Positions 8,511 to 22,567 of a stretch of 64,000 nt of DNA are shown piece after piece. A model generated the notes under the pieces. That model saw only the letters and a list, made by a program, of their open reading frames with translations. It was not told the DNA's origin and made no database searches. The stretch comes from Paraglaciecola arctica BSs20135. Lineage in GTDB: Bacteria > Pseudomonadota > Gammaproteobacteria > Enterobacterales > Alteromonadaceae. The stretch is taken from the NCBI RefSeq assembly GCF_000314995.1, contig NZ_BAEO01000014.1, forward strand, positions 1-64,000, written 5' to 3'. Position 1 is the first letter of the stretch; every line of letters starts with the position of its first letter. The position numbers were made by a program, and so were the translations under genes.

Positions 8511-10587
8511 ACAACAATTGCAAAGTTTACTGAGGTTACCAGCAAAACAATTAATTCCCAGTAACCTACTCGTTAAATCAGATACAACCAATACACTCCC
8601 CGTTCTTAATGCAACAGTTTTAGCTGCATTGACCAAAGGACTACCCAATACCCAAATACCTTCGGAGTTAATCAAACCACAAACTGCAACAAGTCCTATA
8701 CAGACACAGCAGAATACTCTTAGAGTAAGTCTGACGGATCAAAAGCCAGCTATCGAACTTGCATTACCGGTCAAACAATTAAATCAATTTACAGTAGGTG
8801 AAAAAGTCAGCCTGAGTCTTGCTCCTAAAGGCAATAATTGGCAACTTACTATTGTGCAAAATAAAATGGACCTATCTAATCAGCCAAAAAGCATCAGCGA
8901 AGATAAGGTGCAGTTAAGAAACCAACTAAGCACTTCTGCTTTGCCTACTCAGCTAGCGCCAAATAAAATTGCGAGTCAGCTTTTAGCGCAAACCAATGTA
9001 ACTGCAACTCAAACAAACTCCAATTCAGAAATGAGAGTTGTTAAAGATCAACAAAGTTTACTCACCCCAATACTTGCCACGCCTATAATAAAAGCCAGCT
9101 TAGGAGAACTAAAGCTAGATAAATCAGCTAGTTTTGAACTACCCATCAAGCCAGTTTTACAGCAATTGAGTAAAATCAATAATGAACAGAATCAAGCTCT
9201 GATACAAAAACTGCAAGCCTTACCTATAGATAAAATATCTCTGCAAATAAAACCCAGTGGTGAAATTGGTTTATTAGTACAAAACACTAAACCTGTAGCC
9301 ACTATTGTTATTACCAAAGAGATTGCTCAGGCATTAGCACCACTCAAACTGCCAAATCAATTAGCAGTCATGAAAGAATTAAATTTATCTATTGAGAACA
9401 GCAAACTAATTCAAACACCGGTGCAAACAACTCGCTCAGAAGTAAGCCCAAAGACCCAAAGGTTAGGCACTGAGAACTTGCAGCAAATAACCGCTGACAA
9501 TAAAACTAGGCCTATTGTGCCTCCAGTGGATGGCACTAAATCCCCAGAAACTAGATTAAGCATGCAAGAGGCCGCCTCTAATTTGCAGGCTCAAATACAA
9601 GAAAGACCTTTGGCACAAAGTGTGATTAGCCAGAGTCTACTTGCCAACAAACCAGAACAAATCAACTTAGTACAAAGTTTATTACGCATAGTCCAAGCAA
9701 AAGCAGAAGCACCAGCTATCACCCTGCAATCAATAGAAAAAGCTTTAGTTGATGGGGAGTTTTTTAAGGGAGTAACCGAACAACCAAGCAAACAATTAGT
9801 AGAACAAGTATTACAACAAATTAAACAAGCTTTGCCCCAAGGTAAAGAACAAGACGTAAATCAAATAAGACAATTGCTCACCACCCCAGCACTGAATTTA
9901 TCGGCTTTACAAATGATTAATCCAACATCAAGCCAAGGGTTTATGAGTGGTTTGATTACCCTATTACAAATGTCTCTGAGTGCAAGGCTGACACGTATAC
10001 AAACAAGTCGTACTGAACATATTACTGAAACATTAAATAATGTATTAAGTGGCACCAGCAAAGCCAAACCAAGTGTGAGCTCAAAAGCCATGGGCGAGAT
10101 GTCACAATTGGAACAAAGACACCAATTGATGAAGGAAATTGGTCGTTTGTTATCTGGTCACCAAACAAGCAAACTAAGTAATGCAGAACAAATGATCCAG
10201 GGCCAAGAAAGCTTCTATTACAATTTACCAACAGCCTTTGGCGGTACCATCAAAGATATTGAACTGCTGATTAAACGAGAAGATAACGATAAAGAAGACC
10301 AAGCTGCTGACGAGCAGAGTAATAAAACTTGGCAACTTACTATGAAATTAGCGGTTGGTGAATTAGGAGAGTTATTAACTAAGGCTAAACTGAGATCTGA
10401 CACCTTAGAAATAAACTTTTACGCCTCCAATGAAGCAGTAAAAATTCAGGTAATGAACTACCTGCCATTATTACGTAGAAAATTTGATTCTCTTGGCATT
10501 GAAGTGAGCAAAAGCCATTGCCAGTTAGGGAAAATCCCAGATACTCTGCAACAACGTCCGTATCACATGTTCCAAGCTAAAGCTTAA
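8455..10587 (+). CDS. Flagellar hook-length control protein FliK-like, main part after the frameshift
   Basis: A Gln/Leu/Thr/Lys-rich, low-complexity protein with a C-terminal Flg_hook domain (about the last 110 residues, from LTMKLAVGELGELLTK to SQLGKIP-type sequence). This is the FliK pattern: a long flexible ruler followed by a domain that meets the export gate. The nominal TTG start at 8455 has no ribosome site and lies inside the T-run overlap, so the true start is probably 8196, with a frameshift between. The FlhB-like gene downstream begins 15 bases after its stop, and the pair next to ccmA is a known gammaproteobacterial arrangement. It may be a secondary FliK paralogue; no other flagellar genes lie in view. 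Confidence 0.75.
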   Translation: MSFFSTSSAKLTNVIPLTEQQLQSLLRLPAKQLIPSNLLVKSDTTNTLPVLNATVLAALTKGLPNTQIPSELIKPQTATSPIQTQQNTLRVSLTDQKPAIELALPVKQLNQFTVGEKVSLSLAPKGNNWQLTIVQNKMDLSNQPKSISEDKVQLRNQLSTSALPTQLAPNKIASQLLAQTNVTATQTNSNSEMRVVKDQQSLLTPILATPIIKASLGELKLDKSASFELPIKPVLQQLSKINNEQNQALIQKLQALPIDKISLQIKPSGEIGLLVQNTKPVATIVITKEIAQALAPLKLPNQLAVMKELNLSIENSKLIQTPVQTTRSEVSPKTQRLGTENLQQITADNKTRPIVPPVDGTKSPETRLSMQEAASNLQAQIQERPLAQSVISQSLLANKPEQINLVQSLLRIVQAKAEAPAITLQSIEKALVDGEFFKGVTEQPSKQLVEQVLQQIKQALPQGKEQDVNQIRQLLTTPALNLSALQMINPTSSQGFMSGLITLLQMSLSARLTRIQTSRTEHITETLNNVLSGTSKAKPSVSSKAMGEMSQLEQRHQLMKEIGRLLSGHQTSKLSNAEQMIQGQESFYYNLPTAFGGTIKDIELLIKREDNDKEDQAADEQSNKTWQLTMKLAVGELGELLTKAKLRSDTLEINFYASNEAVKIQVMNYLPLLRRKFDSLGIEVSKSHCQLGKIPDTLQQRPYHMFQAKA

Positions 10588-10602
10588 GAGGTCTAGACAT
10601 TT

Positions 10603-10962
10603 ATGACAGACAAAACACCAAAAAAGCCCAAGCAAAAAAGCGCAGTAGGCCTTAAGTATAATCAGAGTAATCAAAATATCCCGCCTACTGACGGCGCATC
10701 ATCCGGTGGCGCACCAACCATAATCGCCAAAGGATTTGGCGATTTGGCAGAAGAAATTATTGCACTGGCAAGACAAAACGGAGTGTTGGTGCATGAAGAC
10801 CCTTACCTGAGTGACTTTCTAGCCACTTTAGACTTAGGTCAAGAAATCCCCGACCAGCTATACCATGTAATAGCAGAGCTCATATCGTTCTCATACGTAT
10901 TACAAGGTAAGTTCCCCGATAGCTGGGCCAAAACACATAACAAAATATCCAAGAAGGTATAA
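10603..10962 (+). CDS. FlhB C-terminal-domain homologue (FhlB/YlqH-like)
   Basis: A 119-residue soluble protein that resembles only the cytoplasmic C-terminal domain of the flagellar export switch protein FlhB. The core runs from about residue 35 (APTIIAKGFGDLAEEII) to 110. It includes HEDPYLSDFLATLDLGQEIP, which matches the conserved part after the FlhB autocleavage site. The N-terminus is Lys/Gln rich. The NPTH cleavage motif is absent; the corresponding stretch reads APTI. It follows the fliK-like gene by 15 bases and is probably cotranscribed. A role in flagellar export is inferred from the family. Confidence 0.82.
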   Translation: MTDKTPKKPKQKSAVGLKYNQSNQNIPPTDGASSGGAPTIIAKGFGDLAEEIIALARQNGVLVHEDPYLSDFLATLDLGQEIPDQLYHVIAELISFSYVLQGKFPDSWAKTHNKISKKV

Positions 10963-11097
10963 CTTTATATATGCTATTAACTTTAAGTAGTACCAAATTA
11001 GTGGTATAAAAATTAATTGCTTGAAATTAGATTAAAATTTACTTGAATTTTAGTTAAATTAAGCTTGCTCCGCCAAATACACCTAGGGAATGAATAT

Positions 11098-13185
11098 TTG
11101 CCATCTGATTTTAGCGTTCGTGCACTCGTCATATTATTATTATTTTCAATAAGTGTTCTGATATTTCACAGATACGATGGCTTACAAATAACCTTACCCT
11201 TGTTATCAAAAAACGAAAATTTTGGTTTTGGTTCGTTATCTAATAATAACGTTATCAGTAATGTTGTAGAGCAAGATGGCGTTCCTTCAGTTACTTGTCA
11301 GTTAATGGAGCCATCGGGATATAATTATTGTGGCCTATCGATTGAGCTAGGTGAAAATCCGAAAATAGGCAGGGATCTGTCTGTATTTAACGCGATCGAA
11401 TTAAATATAGATATACAAGCGCCCACCGAAAACACAAGGGTCCGCTTCTCATTTAGAAACTTTAATGCATCTTATTCAGACCCTGACGACTTTGTTTCAT
11501 TAAAATTTAATAGTATTAAATATGCCCCAAACTCACTTAATGGCAGCATCAAAGTACCACTCAATGCCTTTCAAGTTGAGTCTTGGTGGTTGGAAGAATA
11601 TACAATTGGGTTCGATGATGCGCAGCTAGATCTCTCGAATATCCCCTTTGTAGAAATAGTCACTGACGATATGAAAGCTGTCGGCACTTATGTCATTACT
11701 GTGCGCAATGCGACACTTTCAGGCGAGTTAATCTCAGAGCAGGATTTGCTTAAAATCATTTTGTTGGTTTGGTTAATTGTCATCATTTTACTCATCACCT
11801 TACAACACAATAAACTAAAAACAGTATCAACCACAGATCCACTTACTGGCCTTATTAATAGAAGAGGATTAGAAGAATGGGTAAGTAATAATCTGCCAAG
11901 TTTTTCAATTGGCGCTCCCCTTACGATGTTCTATTTTGATCTCGATGACTTTAAAAAAATCAATGATTCCTTTGGTCACCTTGTTGGTGATGAATTGTTG
12001 TGTCGTTTCAGTGAAAAGATATCTTCCACCATAGGATCCTTGCCATTATCTGCCCATAAATATGTCTTTTCACGCTTATCTGGTGATGAATTTTCACTGG
12101 TATTAAAAGGATTAAATGCACAACAGATAGAAAGTCTAGCGAAAGAAATCTTTCATGCATTAAAAAAGCGAATTTCACTTAGCAGCAGCACAGTAAATAT
12201 CAGTTTAAGTTTAGGCATTGCCTCTAGTGATCAGAGCGCCTCTACTTTTAGTAGTTTAATGTCTCGAGCAGATTCGGCGATGTATTACGCCAAAAAGAGT
12301 GGTAAAAATCAGTTCAAAATATTCGATGAAAATGTATCCAAAGACATTCTTTTCCGTAAAAAAGTAGCAGAAAAGGTACGTACAGCTTTAAAGAAAAATG
12401 AATTTACCCTCAATTTCATGCCCATTTACCAAGCATCTGATTTAACCATTTATGGAGCGGAAGTGTTACTAAGAGCTGGATCAGAAAGTCTCAAAAATAT
12501 AGGCCCAGATATATTTATTCCTATTGCGGAAGAATTTAACATCATTAAAGATATTGACTTATGGGTAATCGAAAACACTTTCAAATTAATTGACGCCAAC
12601 CGAGTATATATTCAACAAAATCCGCTAATGTTTGGGATCAACATTTCATCTGTAGAGCTTCATAATAATTATTTCCCGAAAGAAATAAGTAAATTATTGC
12701 ACAAATATAAAATTCCCCCTGAATGGATTGAAATGGAAATAACCGAAACCAGTTTAATTGAAGCCGATGAGCTCAGCATTACTGTTCTCAACGATATTCG
12801 TAATCTGGGTATTAGGCTTTCACTGGATGATTTTGGCACAGGTTACACCGCGTTTAACCAGCTTATGCGCTACCCAGTAGCCTGTCTAAAAATTGATAAA
12901 TCATTTGTAGATGATTTGACTTCAACAAACGAGTCTAGAAAAACTATGATTAAAGCCATACTGTCTATTGCCAAAGCGTATCGTCTGGCAACTGTAGCTG
13001 AGGGTATTGAAAATATCGAGCAATACAAATATGTCTCCGAAAGAGGATGTGACATGGTGCAAGGGTATTTATTTTCTAAACCACTAGACTGGGTATCCTT
13101 GACCCTATTGCTTGCAGAACCTAAAGAAAAACGAATGGCATTAATTCAAACAAATTCGACTAGTCACGGCTCCATTAGGGATTAG
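11098..13185 (+). CDS. Membrane-bound GGDEF/EAL cyclic-di-GMP protein
   Basis: Two membrane helices (about 10-27 and 220-238) flank a beta-rich periplasmic region. A GGDEF domain (active-site motif SGDEF, in RLSGDEF) and a complete EAL domain follow. The EAL signature reads EVL (GAEVLLRAG), but the other metal and catalytic motifs are present: NISSVEL, EITETSL, DDFGTGY, LKIDKSF and VAEGIE. It may therefore both make and break cyclic-di-GMP, or one domain may be only regulatory. I prefer the TTG at 11098 because AGGGA lies eight bases upstream; a TTG at 11065 is possible but lacks a ribosome site. It lies between flagellar-type genes and a chemoreceptor. Confidence 0.85.
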   Translation: MPSDFSVRALVILLLFSISVLIFHRYDGLQITLPLLSKNENFGFGSLSNNNVISNVVEQDGVPSVTCQLMEPSGYNYCGLSIELGENPKIGRDLSVFNAIELNIDIQAPTENTRVRFSFRNFNASYSDPDDFVSLKFNSIKYAPNSLNGSIKVPLNAFQVESWWLEEYTIGFDDAQLDLSNIPFVEIVTDDMKAVGTYVITVRNATLSGELISEQDLLKIILLVWLIVIILLITLQHNKLKTVSTTDPLTGLINRRGLEEWVSNNLPSFSIGAPLTMFYFDLDDFKKINDSFGHLVGDELLCRFSEKISSTIGSLPLSAHKYVFSRLSGDEFSLVLKGLNAQQIESLAKEIFHALKKRISLSSSTVNISLSLGIASSDQSASTFSSLMSRADSAMYYAKKSGKNQFKIFDENVSKDILFRKKVAEKVRTALKKNEFTLNFMPIYQASDLTIYGAEVLLRAGSESLKNIGPDIFIPIAEEFNIIKDIDLWVIENTFKLIDANRVYIQQNPLMFGINISSVELHNNYFPKEISKLLHKYKIPPEWIEMEITETSLIEADELSITVLNDIRNLGIRLSLDDFGTGYTAFNQLMRYPVACLKIDKSFVDDLTSTNESRKTMIKAILSIAKAYRLATVAEGIENIEQYKYVSERGCDMVQGYLFSKPLDWVSLTLLLAEPKEKRMALIQTNSTSHGSIRD

Positions 13186-13387
13186 GGCTATTTTAGCTTT
13201 TTCTTGTGTCTAGTTTAAATCAATAGGATTGTTTCAGTTTTACACCAATCAGCCGAAAACTAACATAAGAGGAAAATAGCAGGAAATTATACAGAGCTTA
13301 AAACAGAAGTTATGTTATAAATCTTCATTGCTTACAAAAGGGACATTGGACCTTTATTATTTTATTGCACATCTGGAGTCTCAATTT

Positions 13388-14470
13388 ATGTTGGTCAGGA
13401 AAAGCAGATACGTTGAATTAGAACAAAAACTAGCTCATCTAGAAGCAGAAAAAAATCGCTATAAAACTGAGAACGAAGACCTCATTGAAGAGTTAAGTGC
13501 TGAGAAGGCAGCTGCGGCCGTTCGACAAGAAGAAAGTTTTGATCAGCAGATTTGGCCAAACTTACTTGATTGTATTGGTCAGGTAACAAGCATAAGAGAG
13601 TCTGTACTGTCTTCATATGAAATGATAAATCACGAGTCTGAATCTATCTATGAACTAAACGAAGTATTAAATTTAGGTCAAAAGTCGATAACAGCTATTG
13701 CTGGCGGTATGGAACAAATTACCAAAAAAATGCACAATATGTCGCAAAGCATGGCTAATCTGGAAGCCATCGCCGATAGCATTAATTCATTTGTAGAAAC
13801 CATATCCAAAATATCCGACCAAACCAACTTGTTAGCACTTAATGCGGCAATTGAAGCTGCCAGAGCTGGCGATGCGGGTCGAGGCTTTTCTGTTGTAGCG
13901 GATGAAGTAAGAAGTTTGGCAAGTAATACTAGTAAGTCTGCCGAAGAAGTAGGCGGCCTTATTGCTAGAATTAAACAAGACACCGAATCAGGCGTTAAAT
14001 TTGCTACTGAGCTGGAAGAGTCGAACGTTGAATTATCTAACACCATCGCTGGTTTAAACGATAGTTATAGTGGTATCAACGGTACAGTCAGCACAATGAA
14101 ATCATCTATTGTAGGGGTAACGGATAGAAGTTTTATTCAGACTGTGAAGTTAGATCATATAGTTTGGAAAGGCGAAATATATGAGGTGGCACTAGGAAGA
14201 TCTCAAAAATCTGCGGATTCATTCGTAGATCATAAACAATGTAGATTAGGACAATGGTATAACAGTGAACAATCACACAGTTACCAAAAAAGTTCGTCTT
14301 TTAAAGCACTCGATAGACCTCATGCAGAAGTGCATCAAAATGGCATAGCTGCATTAGCACAATTACAAAAAGGTGATATCAAACAAAGTTTATTGTCTTT
14401 CGAAAAAATGGAGCAAGCCAGCGAACAAGTTATTAATATTTTGGATGACTTATCAAGCCAACATAATTAG
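13388..14470 (+). CDS. Soluble methyl-accepting chemotaxis protein with C-terminal CZB domain
   Basis: No membrane helix or signal is seen, so this is a cytoplasmic chemoreceptor. An N-terminal coiled coil (about 1-45) leads into the signalling domain, with the highly conserved hairpin tip near [20 protein letters not shown]. The last 120 residues form a chemoreceptor zinc-binding (CZB) domain: LDHIVWK, the CRLGQWY motif and RPHAEVH supply the usual His3Cys zinc ligands. I chose ATG 13388 (360 residues) because GGAG lies about ten bases upstream; an in-frame TTG at 13328 has no such site. CZB domains of this kind sense zinc or hypochlorous acid in studied homologues. Confidence 0.9.
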   Translation: MLVRKSRYVELEQKLAHLEAEKNRYKTENEDLIEELSAEKAAAAVRQEESFDQQIWPNLLDCIGQVTSIRESVLSSYEMINHESESIYELNEVLNLGQKSITAIAGGMEQITKKMHNMSQSMANLEAIADSINSFVETISKISDQTNLLALNAAIEAARAGDAGRGFSVVADEVRSLASNTSKSAEEVGGLIARIKQDTESGVKFATELEESNVELSNTIAGLNDSYSGINGTVSTMKSSIVGVTDRSFIQTVKLDHIVWKGEIYEVALGRSQKSADSFVDHKQCRLGQWYNSEQSHSYQKSSSFKALDRPHAEVHQNGIAALAQLQKGDIKQSLLSFEKMEQASEQVINILDDLSSQHN

Positions 14471-14493
14471 AACGAACATATTTCAAACGGAAC

Positions 14494-14523
14494 AAAAAAA
14501 ACCCGCTAAGTTAGCGGGTTTTT
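14494..14523. terminator. Bidirectional intrinsic terminator between the chemoreceptor gene and recA
   Basis: A perfect inverted repeat with 11-base arms (14499-14509 and 14511-14521) has A-runs on the left and T-runs on the right. It lies between two convergent genes and can end transcription from both sides. Confidence 0.9.
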
Positions 14524-14542
14524 GGTTTTAATCTTTAAATTA

Positions 14543-15571
14543 TTAAGCGTCTTCTTTTTTCTCAGTTTTGTCAGCCTCTACTGGCTTTGACAATAATAAA
14601 TCTCTTAAACGCTTATCAATGTCTTGTGCCATCTCAGGGTGCTCTTTCAAATACACGATTGAATTAGCTTTACCTTGCCCAATACGCTCACCATTGTAGC
14701 TATACCAAGCACCGGCTTTCTCAACCATCTTATGAGTGACACCTAAATCAATGAGTTCACCGTGGCTGTTAATGCCTTCGCCATACATAATTTGGAATTC
14801 AGCTTGTTTGAAAGGAGGCGCAATTTTATTTTTGACTACTTTAACGCGGGTTTCATTACCCACTATTTCGTCACCGGCTTTAACCGCACCAATACGACGA
14901 ATATCTAAACGTACCGAAGCATAAAACTTCAAAGCATTACCACCAGTAGTGGTTTCAGGAGAACCAAACATTACGCCAATTTTCATACGAATTTGGTTGA
15001 TAAAAATCAACATTGTATTCGAATTTTTTAAGTTACCAGTTAGCTTACGCATAGCTTGGCTCATCATTCTGGCAGCAAGCCCCATGTGTGAATCACCGAT
15101 GTCGCCTTCGATTTCAGCCTTAGGTGTAAGCGCAGCAACCGAATCCACTACTATTACATCAACTGCGCCAGAGCGGGTTAACATGTCGCAAATTTCTAGC
15201 GCTTGTTCACCAGTATCGGGTTGTGATACTAAAAGCTCGTTTACATCCACACCAAGTTTTTTGGCGTAGATAGGATCAAGCGCATGCTCTGCATCAATAA
15301 AGGCACAAACCTTACCGTTACGCTGTGCTTCGGCAATCACTTCGAGAGTTAAGGTGGTTTTACCACTGGATTCTGGGCCGTATATCTCAACGATACGTCC
15401 TAAAGGTAAACCTCCAGCACCAAGAGCAATATCTAAACCAAGAGAGCCAGTTGAAATAGTTTCAACGTCCATGGTTTTATTATCGCCCAATTTCATGATA
15501 GAGCCTTTACCAAATTGCTTTTCGATTTGGCCTAAGGCGGCGCTCAACGCTCTAGTTTTGTTGTCATCCAT
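14543..15571 (-). CDS. recA: Recombinase RecA
   Basis: RecA forms filaments on single-stranded DNA, drives strand exchange and triggers LexA self-cleavage. The 342-residue protein has Walker A GPESSGKT (65-72), Walker B-type [10 protein letters not shown], and the loop motif MRKLTGNLK. The Lys/Glu/Asp-rich tail is typical. The promoter upstream carries a perfect LexA operator. recX does not follow; the next gene downstream is convergent. pncC lies upstream, as in enterobacteria. Confidence 0.99.
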   Translation of the reverse strand: MDDNKTRALSAALGQIEKQFGKGSIMKLGDNKTMDVETISTGSLGLDIALGAGGLPLGRIVEIYGPESSGKTTLTLEVIAEAQRNGKVCAFIDAEHALDPIYAKKLGVDVNELLVSQPDTGEQALEICDMLTRSGAVDVIVVDSVAALTPKAEIEGDIGDSHMGLAARMMSQAMRKLTGNLKNSNTMLIFINQIRMKIGVMFGSPETTTGGNALKFYASVRLDIRRIGAVKAGDEIVGNETRVKVVKNKIAPPFKQAEFQIMYGEGINSHGELIDLGVTHKMVEKAGAWYSYNGERIGQGKANSIVYLKEHPEMAQDIDKRLRDLLLSKPVEADKTEKKEDA

Positions 15572-15647
15572 CAGAATGTCCTTTGTGATTGTCGTGTATC
15601 GAAGTGGTTTGCTTCAATACTTATTCATATACCGTAGTTGGGCTCGA

Positions 15648-15675
15648 AGTATACTGTATGGTTATACAGTTACAA
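15648..15675 (-). promoter_or_regulatory. recA promoter with LexA (SOS) box filling the -35/-10 spacer
   Basis: On the minus strand, a -35 TTGTAA (15670-15675) and a -10 TATACT (15648-15653) are 16 bases apart. The whole spacer is a consensus SOS box, CTGT-N8-ACAG (15654-15669). Bound LexA would cover both promoter elements. It lies about 80-100 bases upstream of the recA start codon. Confidence 0.92.
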
Positions 15676-15714
15676 GCGAAATGTAAAAATTCTTTTTTGC
15701 TCTCAAAGTATTGT

Positions 15715-16200
15715 TTATTTTAGCAACAATTTGAGGGTATTTGATAAAGCAAACTCAATCGCTTTTATTCGAACGGCTTGCCTGTCGCCATTTATTAGCA
15801 GTTTTTGGCTTATGTTCTGTCCGTTAATAAAAAAACCAAACCAGACTGTACCTACAGGTTTATCGGGCGTTCCACCATCGGGGCCAGCAATACCGCTGAT
15901 GGCAATGGCAACTTCAGCATTGGCCTGCTTTGCAGCACCAGCAGCCATTTCTTCCACTGTTTGCGCCGACACAGCTCCGAACTGAGTTAACGTACCTTCA
16001 CTGACTCCCAACAGTTCATGTTTAGCCTCGTTTGAGTAAGTGATAAAACCTTTTTTAAACCAAGCTGAGCTTCCAGAAATACTTGTGATCGCGTATCCTA
16101 CTCCGCCTCCGGTGCATGATTCTGCACAGGAGATTTGCCAACCTTTAGCAGAAAGCTGATTTCCTAAAAGTTGAGCTAATTGGGTAATGTCTTCAGTCAT
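15715..16200 (-). CDS. pncC: Nicotinamide-nucleotide amidohydrolase PncC (CinA C-terminal family)
   Basis: Deamidates nicotinamide mononucleotide to nicotinate mononucleotide in pyridine-nucleotide recycling. The 161-residue protein is the stand-alone CinA C-terminal domain. It carries the family motifs ESCTGGGVGYAITSISGSS (about 26-44), the FITYSNEAK strand and GIAGPDGGTPDKPVGTVW. It lies immediately upstream of recA in the same direction, an arrangement shared with Escherichia coli, although recA has its own promoter in between. Confidence 0.94.
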   Translation of the reverse strand: MTEDITQLAQLLGNQLSAKGWQISCAESCTGGGVGYAITSISGSSAWFKKGFITYSNEAKHELLGVSEGTLTQFGAVSAQTVEEMAAGAAKQANAEVAIAISGIAGPDGGTPDKPVGTVWFGFFINGQNISQKLLINGDRQAVRIKAIEFALSNTLKLLLK

Positions 16201-16281
16201 GTTGGCAACCTTATATGTGATATCTAATAATCAATATGTCACGCTAACCATCAGATAAAAAGAATAAAAGTAATCGCTATT

Positions 16282-18903
16282 ATGCCATCGAGTAATTTTT
16301 CAGAGCAAACCTTAACAAATAGTCCAGCGCTGCAAACTCATACCCCAATGATGCAGCAATATCTAAAGATAAAGGCTGAACATCCCGACATTTTACTATT
16401 TTATCGTATGGGCGATTTTTATGAATTGTTTTTTGATGATGCCAAAAAGGCCTCTGAATTACTGGATATATCACTAACAGCTAGAGGTAAATCAGGCGGC
16501 AATGCCATTCCTATGGCGGGTGTTCCCTACCATGCGGTAGAAAACTATCTAGCCCGTTTAGTCAAAATGGGACAATCAGTTGCAATAGTCGAACAGGTTG
16601 GCGATCCGGCCACAAGCAAAGGTCCGGTAGAAAGAAGAGTACAACGTATTGTCACTCCAGGCACTGTTTCAGACGAAGCCTTATTGGAAGATAAACAAGA
16701 CAACATATTAGCCGCTGTGGTCAGCGTCAAACAACAGAACAATCTATATTTCGGCTATGCCACGCTAGATGTCACTACAGGTCGTTTTACCCTTTGTGAA
16801 CCCAAAGATATCGAAGCATTAGCCGCTGAAATTCAGCGCACTAATCCCGTAGAACTATTGTATCCAGAAGACTTTGCGTTTCAACATATTATTGAACAAC
16901 GCAAAGGTTTGAGACGTCGCCCACAATGGGAGTTTGATTTTGATACCGCTACTAAACAATTAAACCAACAGTTTGGTACCAAAGAACTCACTGGTTTTGG
17001 GGTAACAGCCAACAAAACAGGTTTATGTGCGGCAGGTTGCGTAATGCAATATGTTAAAGACACACAAAGAAGCGCCCTGCCCCATATTCGTAATATTGTG
17101 CTCGAAACAGAGTCAGATACCGTATTGATGGATGCTGCCACTAGGCGCAATTTAGAATTAACCCAAAATTTAGCGGGCGGCAAAGAACACACCCTTGCCA
17201 GTGTGTTAGACAACGCTTCAACACCTATGGGTAGTCGCTTGTTACAACGTTGGTTACATCGCCCTTTAACTAATATAAAAATACTCAAACAACGCCAGCT
17301 AAATATTAAATCACTGCTCAACAGTGATTATCCACAGTTACAAGCTAGCCTCAAACAAGTGGGCGACATGCAACGCGTATTAGCCCGTTTAGCGCTGCGT
17401 TCAGCAAGACCTAGGGATTTCACCCGTCTCAGACAAGCTTTTAAGTTACTCCCTGATATTCAAGGTTTTGTCACAGACCAATCAGCAGAGTCTGCTAACG
17501 CTGGATTGATGCAGTTGGCAAACGATATCAATCAGTTTCCTAGTTTTGCAGACTTGCTCACTAATGCCATAGAAGAAGCCCCTCCGGTATTAATTCGTGA
17601 CGGCGGCGTGATCAAAACAGGTTACAACGCCGAACTAGACGAACTTCGTGCCTTATCTAAAGGGGCGACCGATTATTTAGATGAATTAGAGCAGCGCGAA
17701 AAAGAGCGTACCGGCATTTCTACCTTGAAGGTCGGATACAATCGCGTACATGGATATTTTATCGAAGTCAGCCGCAGTTATGCCGACAAGGTACCCGCAG
17801 ATTATGTACGCCGGCAAACCCTAAAAAATAATGAACGTTATATTATTCAAGAATTAAAAGAACACGAAGACAAAGTGCTCACCAGTCAAAGTAAATCTTT
17901 GGCCTTAGAAAAACGCCTTTACGACGAACTGTTCGATATTTTATTGCCTGAGTTGGCAAGTTTGATGCAAAGCGCAGATGCCGTAGCCGAACTCGACGTG
18001 CTCACAAATTTAGCCGAACGAGCTGAAACCCTAAACTATCATTGCCCTGAACTCAGTGAAAAAAACGGTATTCACTTCGAACAAGGTCGCCACCCGGTAG
18101 TCGAACATGTGATGAAAACGCCTTTTATTGCTAATCCTATTGCAGTCACCCCACATAGACGTATGTTAGTGATCACCGGCCCCAATATGGGCGGTAAATC
18201 CACATACATGCGCCAAACAGCCCTCATAGTATTGATGGCATATATAGGTAGTTTTATACCTGCCGAAAATGCCCAAATTGGTCCTATTGACCGAATTTTC
18301 ACCCGTATTGGCGCATCGGATGATCTAGCCTCAGGTCGCTCAACTTTTATGGTAGAAATGACCGAAACCGCTAACATCCTCAATAACGCCACCGCCAATA
18401 GTTTAGTATTAATGGACGAAATAGGCCGTGGTACCAGCACCTACGATGGATTATCATTGGCTTGGGCATGTGCTGAATACCTAGCAATCACATTACAATC
18501 TTATACCTTATTTGCCACTCACTACTTTGAACTCACTCAGCTCGCCGATGAGTTGCCTGAACTGGCTAATGTGCATCTTGATGCCGTAGAACACCAAGAA
18601 ACCATTCGTTTTATGCATGCAGTGCAAGAAGGTGCGGCCAACAAAAGTTACGGCTTACAAGTGGCGCAACTAGCCGGTGTTCCCAGAAGCGTGATCCAGC
18701 AAGCCAAACGTAAATTAGCGGAGCTAGAAAGTCAGACGGTGTCGGGCAGTCCGTCACCCGTTAGGCACGAGCAGCAACTCAATCTACTTAATTCTGTAGA
18801 TGACTTACGCCTCAGTTTAAAACAAATTAACCCAGACGATTTAACCCCTAAACAGGCGTTAGAATATTTATATCAACTTAAAACCTTGGCTGCTGAAGAC
18901 TAA
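16282..18903 (+). CDS. mutS: DNA mismatch repair protein MutS
   Basis: Mismatch-recognition ATPase. The 873-residue protein carries the mismatch-reading Phe-x-Glu motif in [11 protein letters not shown] near residue 42. Walker A is GPNMGGKST from residue 633, followed by a Walker [12 protein letters not shown] region and a helix-turn-helix dimerisation tail. The ATG at 16282 gives an N-terminus ending in [12 protein letters not shown], as in enterobacterial MutS. It is divergent from pncC across about 80 bases, where no strong box stood out. Confidence 0.98.
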   Translation: MPSSNFSEQTLTNSPALQTHTPMMQQYLKIKAEHPDILLFYRMGDFYELFFDDAKKASELLDISLTARGKSGGNAIPMAGVPYHAVENYLARLVKMGQSVAIVEQVGDPATSKGPVERRVQRIVTPGTVSDEALLEDKQDNILAAVVSVKQQNNLYFGYATLDVTTGRFTLCEPKDIEALAAEIQRTNPVELLYPEDFAFQHIIEQRKGLRRRPQWEFDFDTATKQLNQQFGTKELTGFGVTANKTGLCAAGCVMQYVKDTQRSALPHIRNIVLETESDTVLMDAATRRNLELTQNLAGGKEHTLASVLDNASTPMGSRLLQRWLHRPLTNIKILKQRQLNIKSLLNSDYPQLQASLKQVGDMQRVLARLALRSARPRDFTRLRQAFKLLPDIQGFVTDQSAESANAGLMQLANDINQFPSFADLLTNAIEEAPPVLIRDGGVIKTGYNAELDELRALSKGATDYLDELEQREKERTGISTLKVGYNRVHGYFIEVSRSYADKVPADYVRRQTLKNNERYIIQELKEHEDKVLTSQSKSLALEKRLYDELFDILLPELASLMQSADAVAELDVLTNLAERAETLNYHCPELSEKNGIHFEQGRHPVVEHVMKTPFIANPIAVTPHRRMLVITGPNMGGKSTYMRQTALIVLMAYIGSFIPAENAQIGPIDRIFTRIGASDDLASGRSTFMVEMTETANILNNATANSLVLMDEIGRGTSTYDGLSLAWACAEYLAITLQSYTLFATHYFELTQLADELPELANVHLDAVEHQETIRFMHAVQEGAANKSYGLQVAQLAGVPRSVIQQAKRKLAELESQTVSGSPSPVRHEQQLNLLNSVDDLRLSLKQINPDDLTPKQALEYLYQLKTLAAED

Positions 18904-18934
18904 ACTCAGCCATACCATTTAATAAGGAATAGCT

Positions 18935-19321
18935 ATGGAATTACCTGCAATTGTTACGCTTATAGCGTTATTAGAATATTTATTTTTTGCTTTCAAAGTA
19001 GGCTTTAGCCGCGAGAAATATAACGTGATTGCTCCAGCTGTGTCTGGCAACCCCATTTGGGAAAGACTTTATCGGGTTCAACAAAATACCCTAGAGCAAT
19101 TAATTGTGTTTTTACCTGCTTTATGGATTTTTGCCTATTTTGTCAGCCCATTAATAGCTTCCATAATTGGCATCTTTTTTCTGGTAGGCCGAGTTATTTA
19201 CTACATAAGTTATGTCAAAGATCCTCGCAGCAGAGCCATGGGTTTTGTCATGGGATTTTTAGCAAACCTAGTCCTAATACTGGGTGGTTTAGGCGGAGCG
19301 ATTTATAGTCTAATAGGATAA
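18935..19321 (+). CDS. MAPEG-family membrane protein
   Basis: A 128-residue protein with four predicted membrane helices. It has the MAPEG signature region ([16 protein letters not shown] and [21 protein letters not shown]). MAPEG proteins are glutathione-linked or eicosanoid-type membrane enzymes in eukaryotes; the bacterial members have no firmly known substrate. AAGGA precedes the ATG by about eight bases. It follows mutS by 31 bases, so cotranscription is possible. Confidence 0.88.
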   Translation: MELPAIVTLIALLEYLFFAFKVGFSREKYNVIAPAVSGNPIWERLYRVQQNTLEQLIVFLPALWIFAYFVSPLIASIIGIFFLVGRVIYYISYVKDPRSRAMGFVMGFLANLVLILGGLGGAIYSLIG

Positions 19322-19422
19322 GAATATGTTATTCAATTAAATGGAATACATTCTGACTTTTATTTCAGATTAATCTTTGTCTGAGATGGCAATCTTGGGT
19401 ATACTATTGCGCCGTCTGGTAG

Positions 19423-21138
<1,716 letters not shown>

Positions 21139-21141
21139 TAA

Positions 21142-22452
<1,311 letters not shown>

Positions 22453-22507
22453 TTGCTCTTATGCTATTTGTAGTTAATAAAACTGCAAATTCAGTGGCAT
22501 AGAGTAT

Positions 22508-22540
22508 AAAATGGTCAGCTAACGCTGGCCATTTTAGTTT
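22508..22540 (+). terminator. Intrinsic terminator after eno
   Basis: Twelve-base arms AAAATGGTCAGC (22508-22519) and GCTGGCCATTTT (22524-22535) pair with one G-U-type mismatch. They enclose a four-base loop and are followed by a T-rich tail. Confidence 0.88.
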
Positions 22541-22567
22541 TAAGCACTTTTATTAGCACTATCCTAT

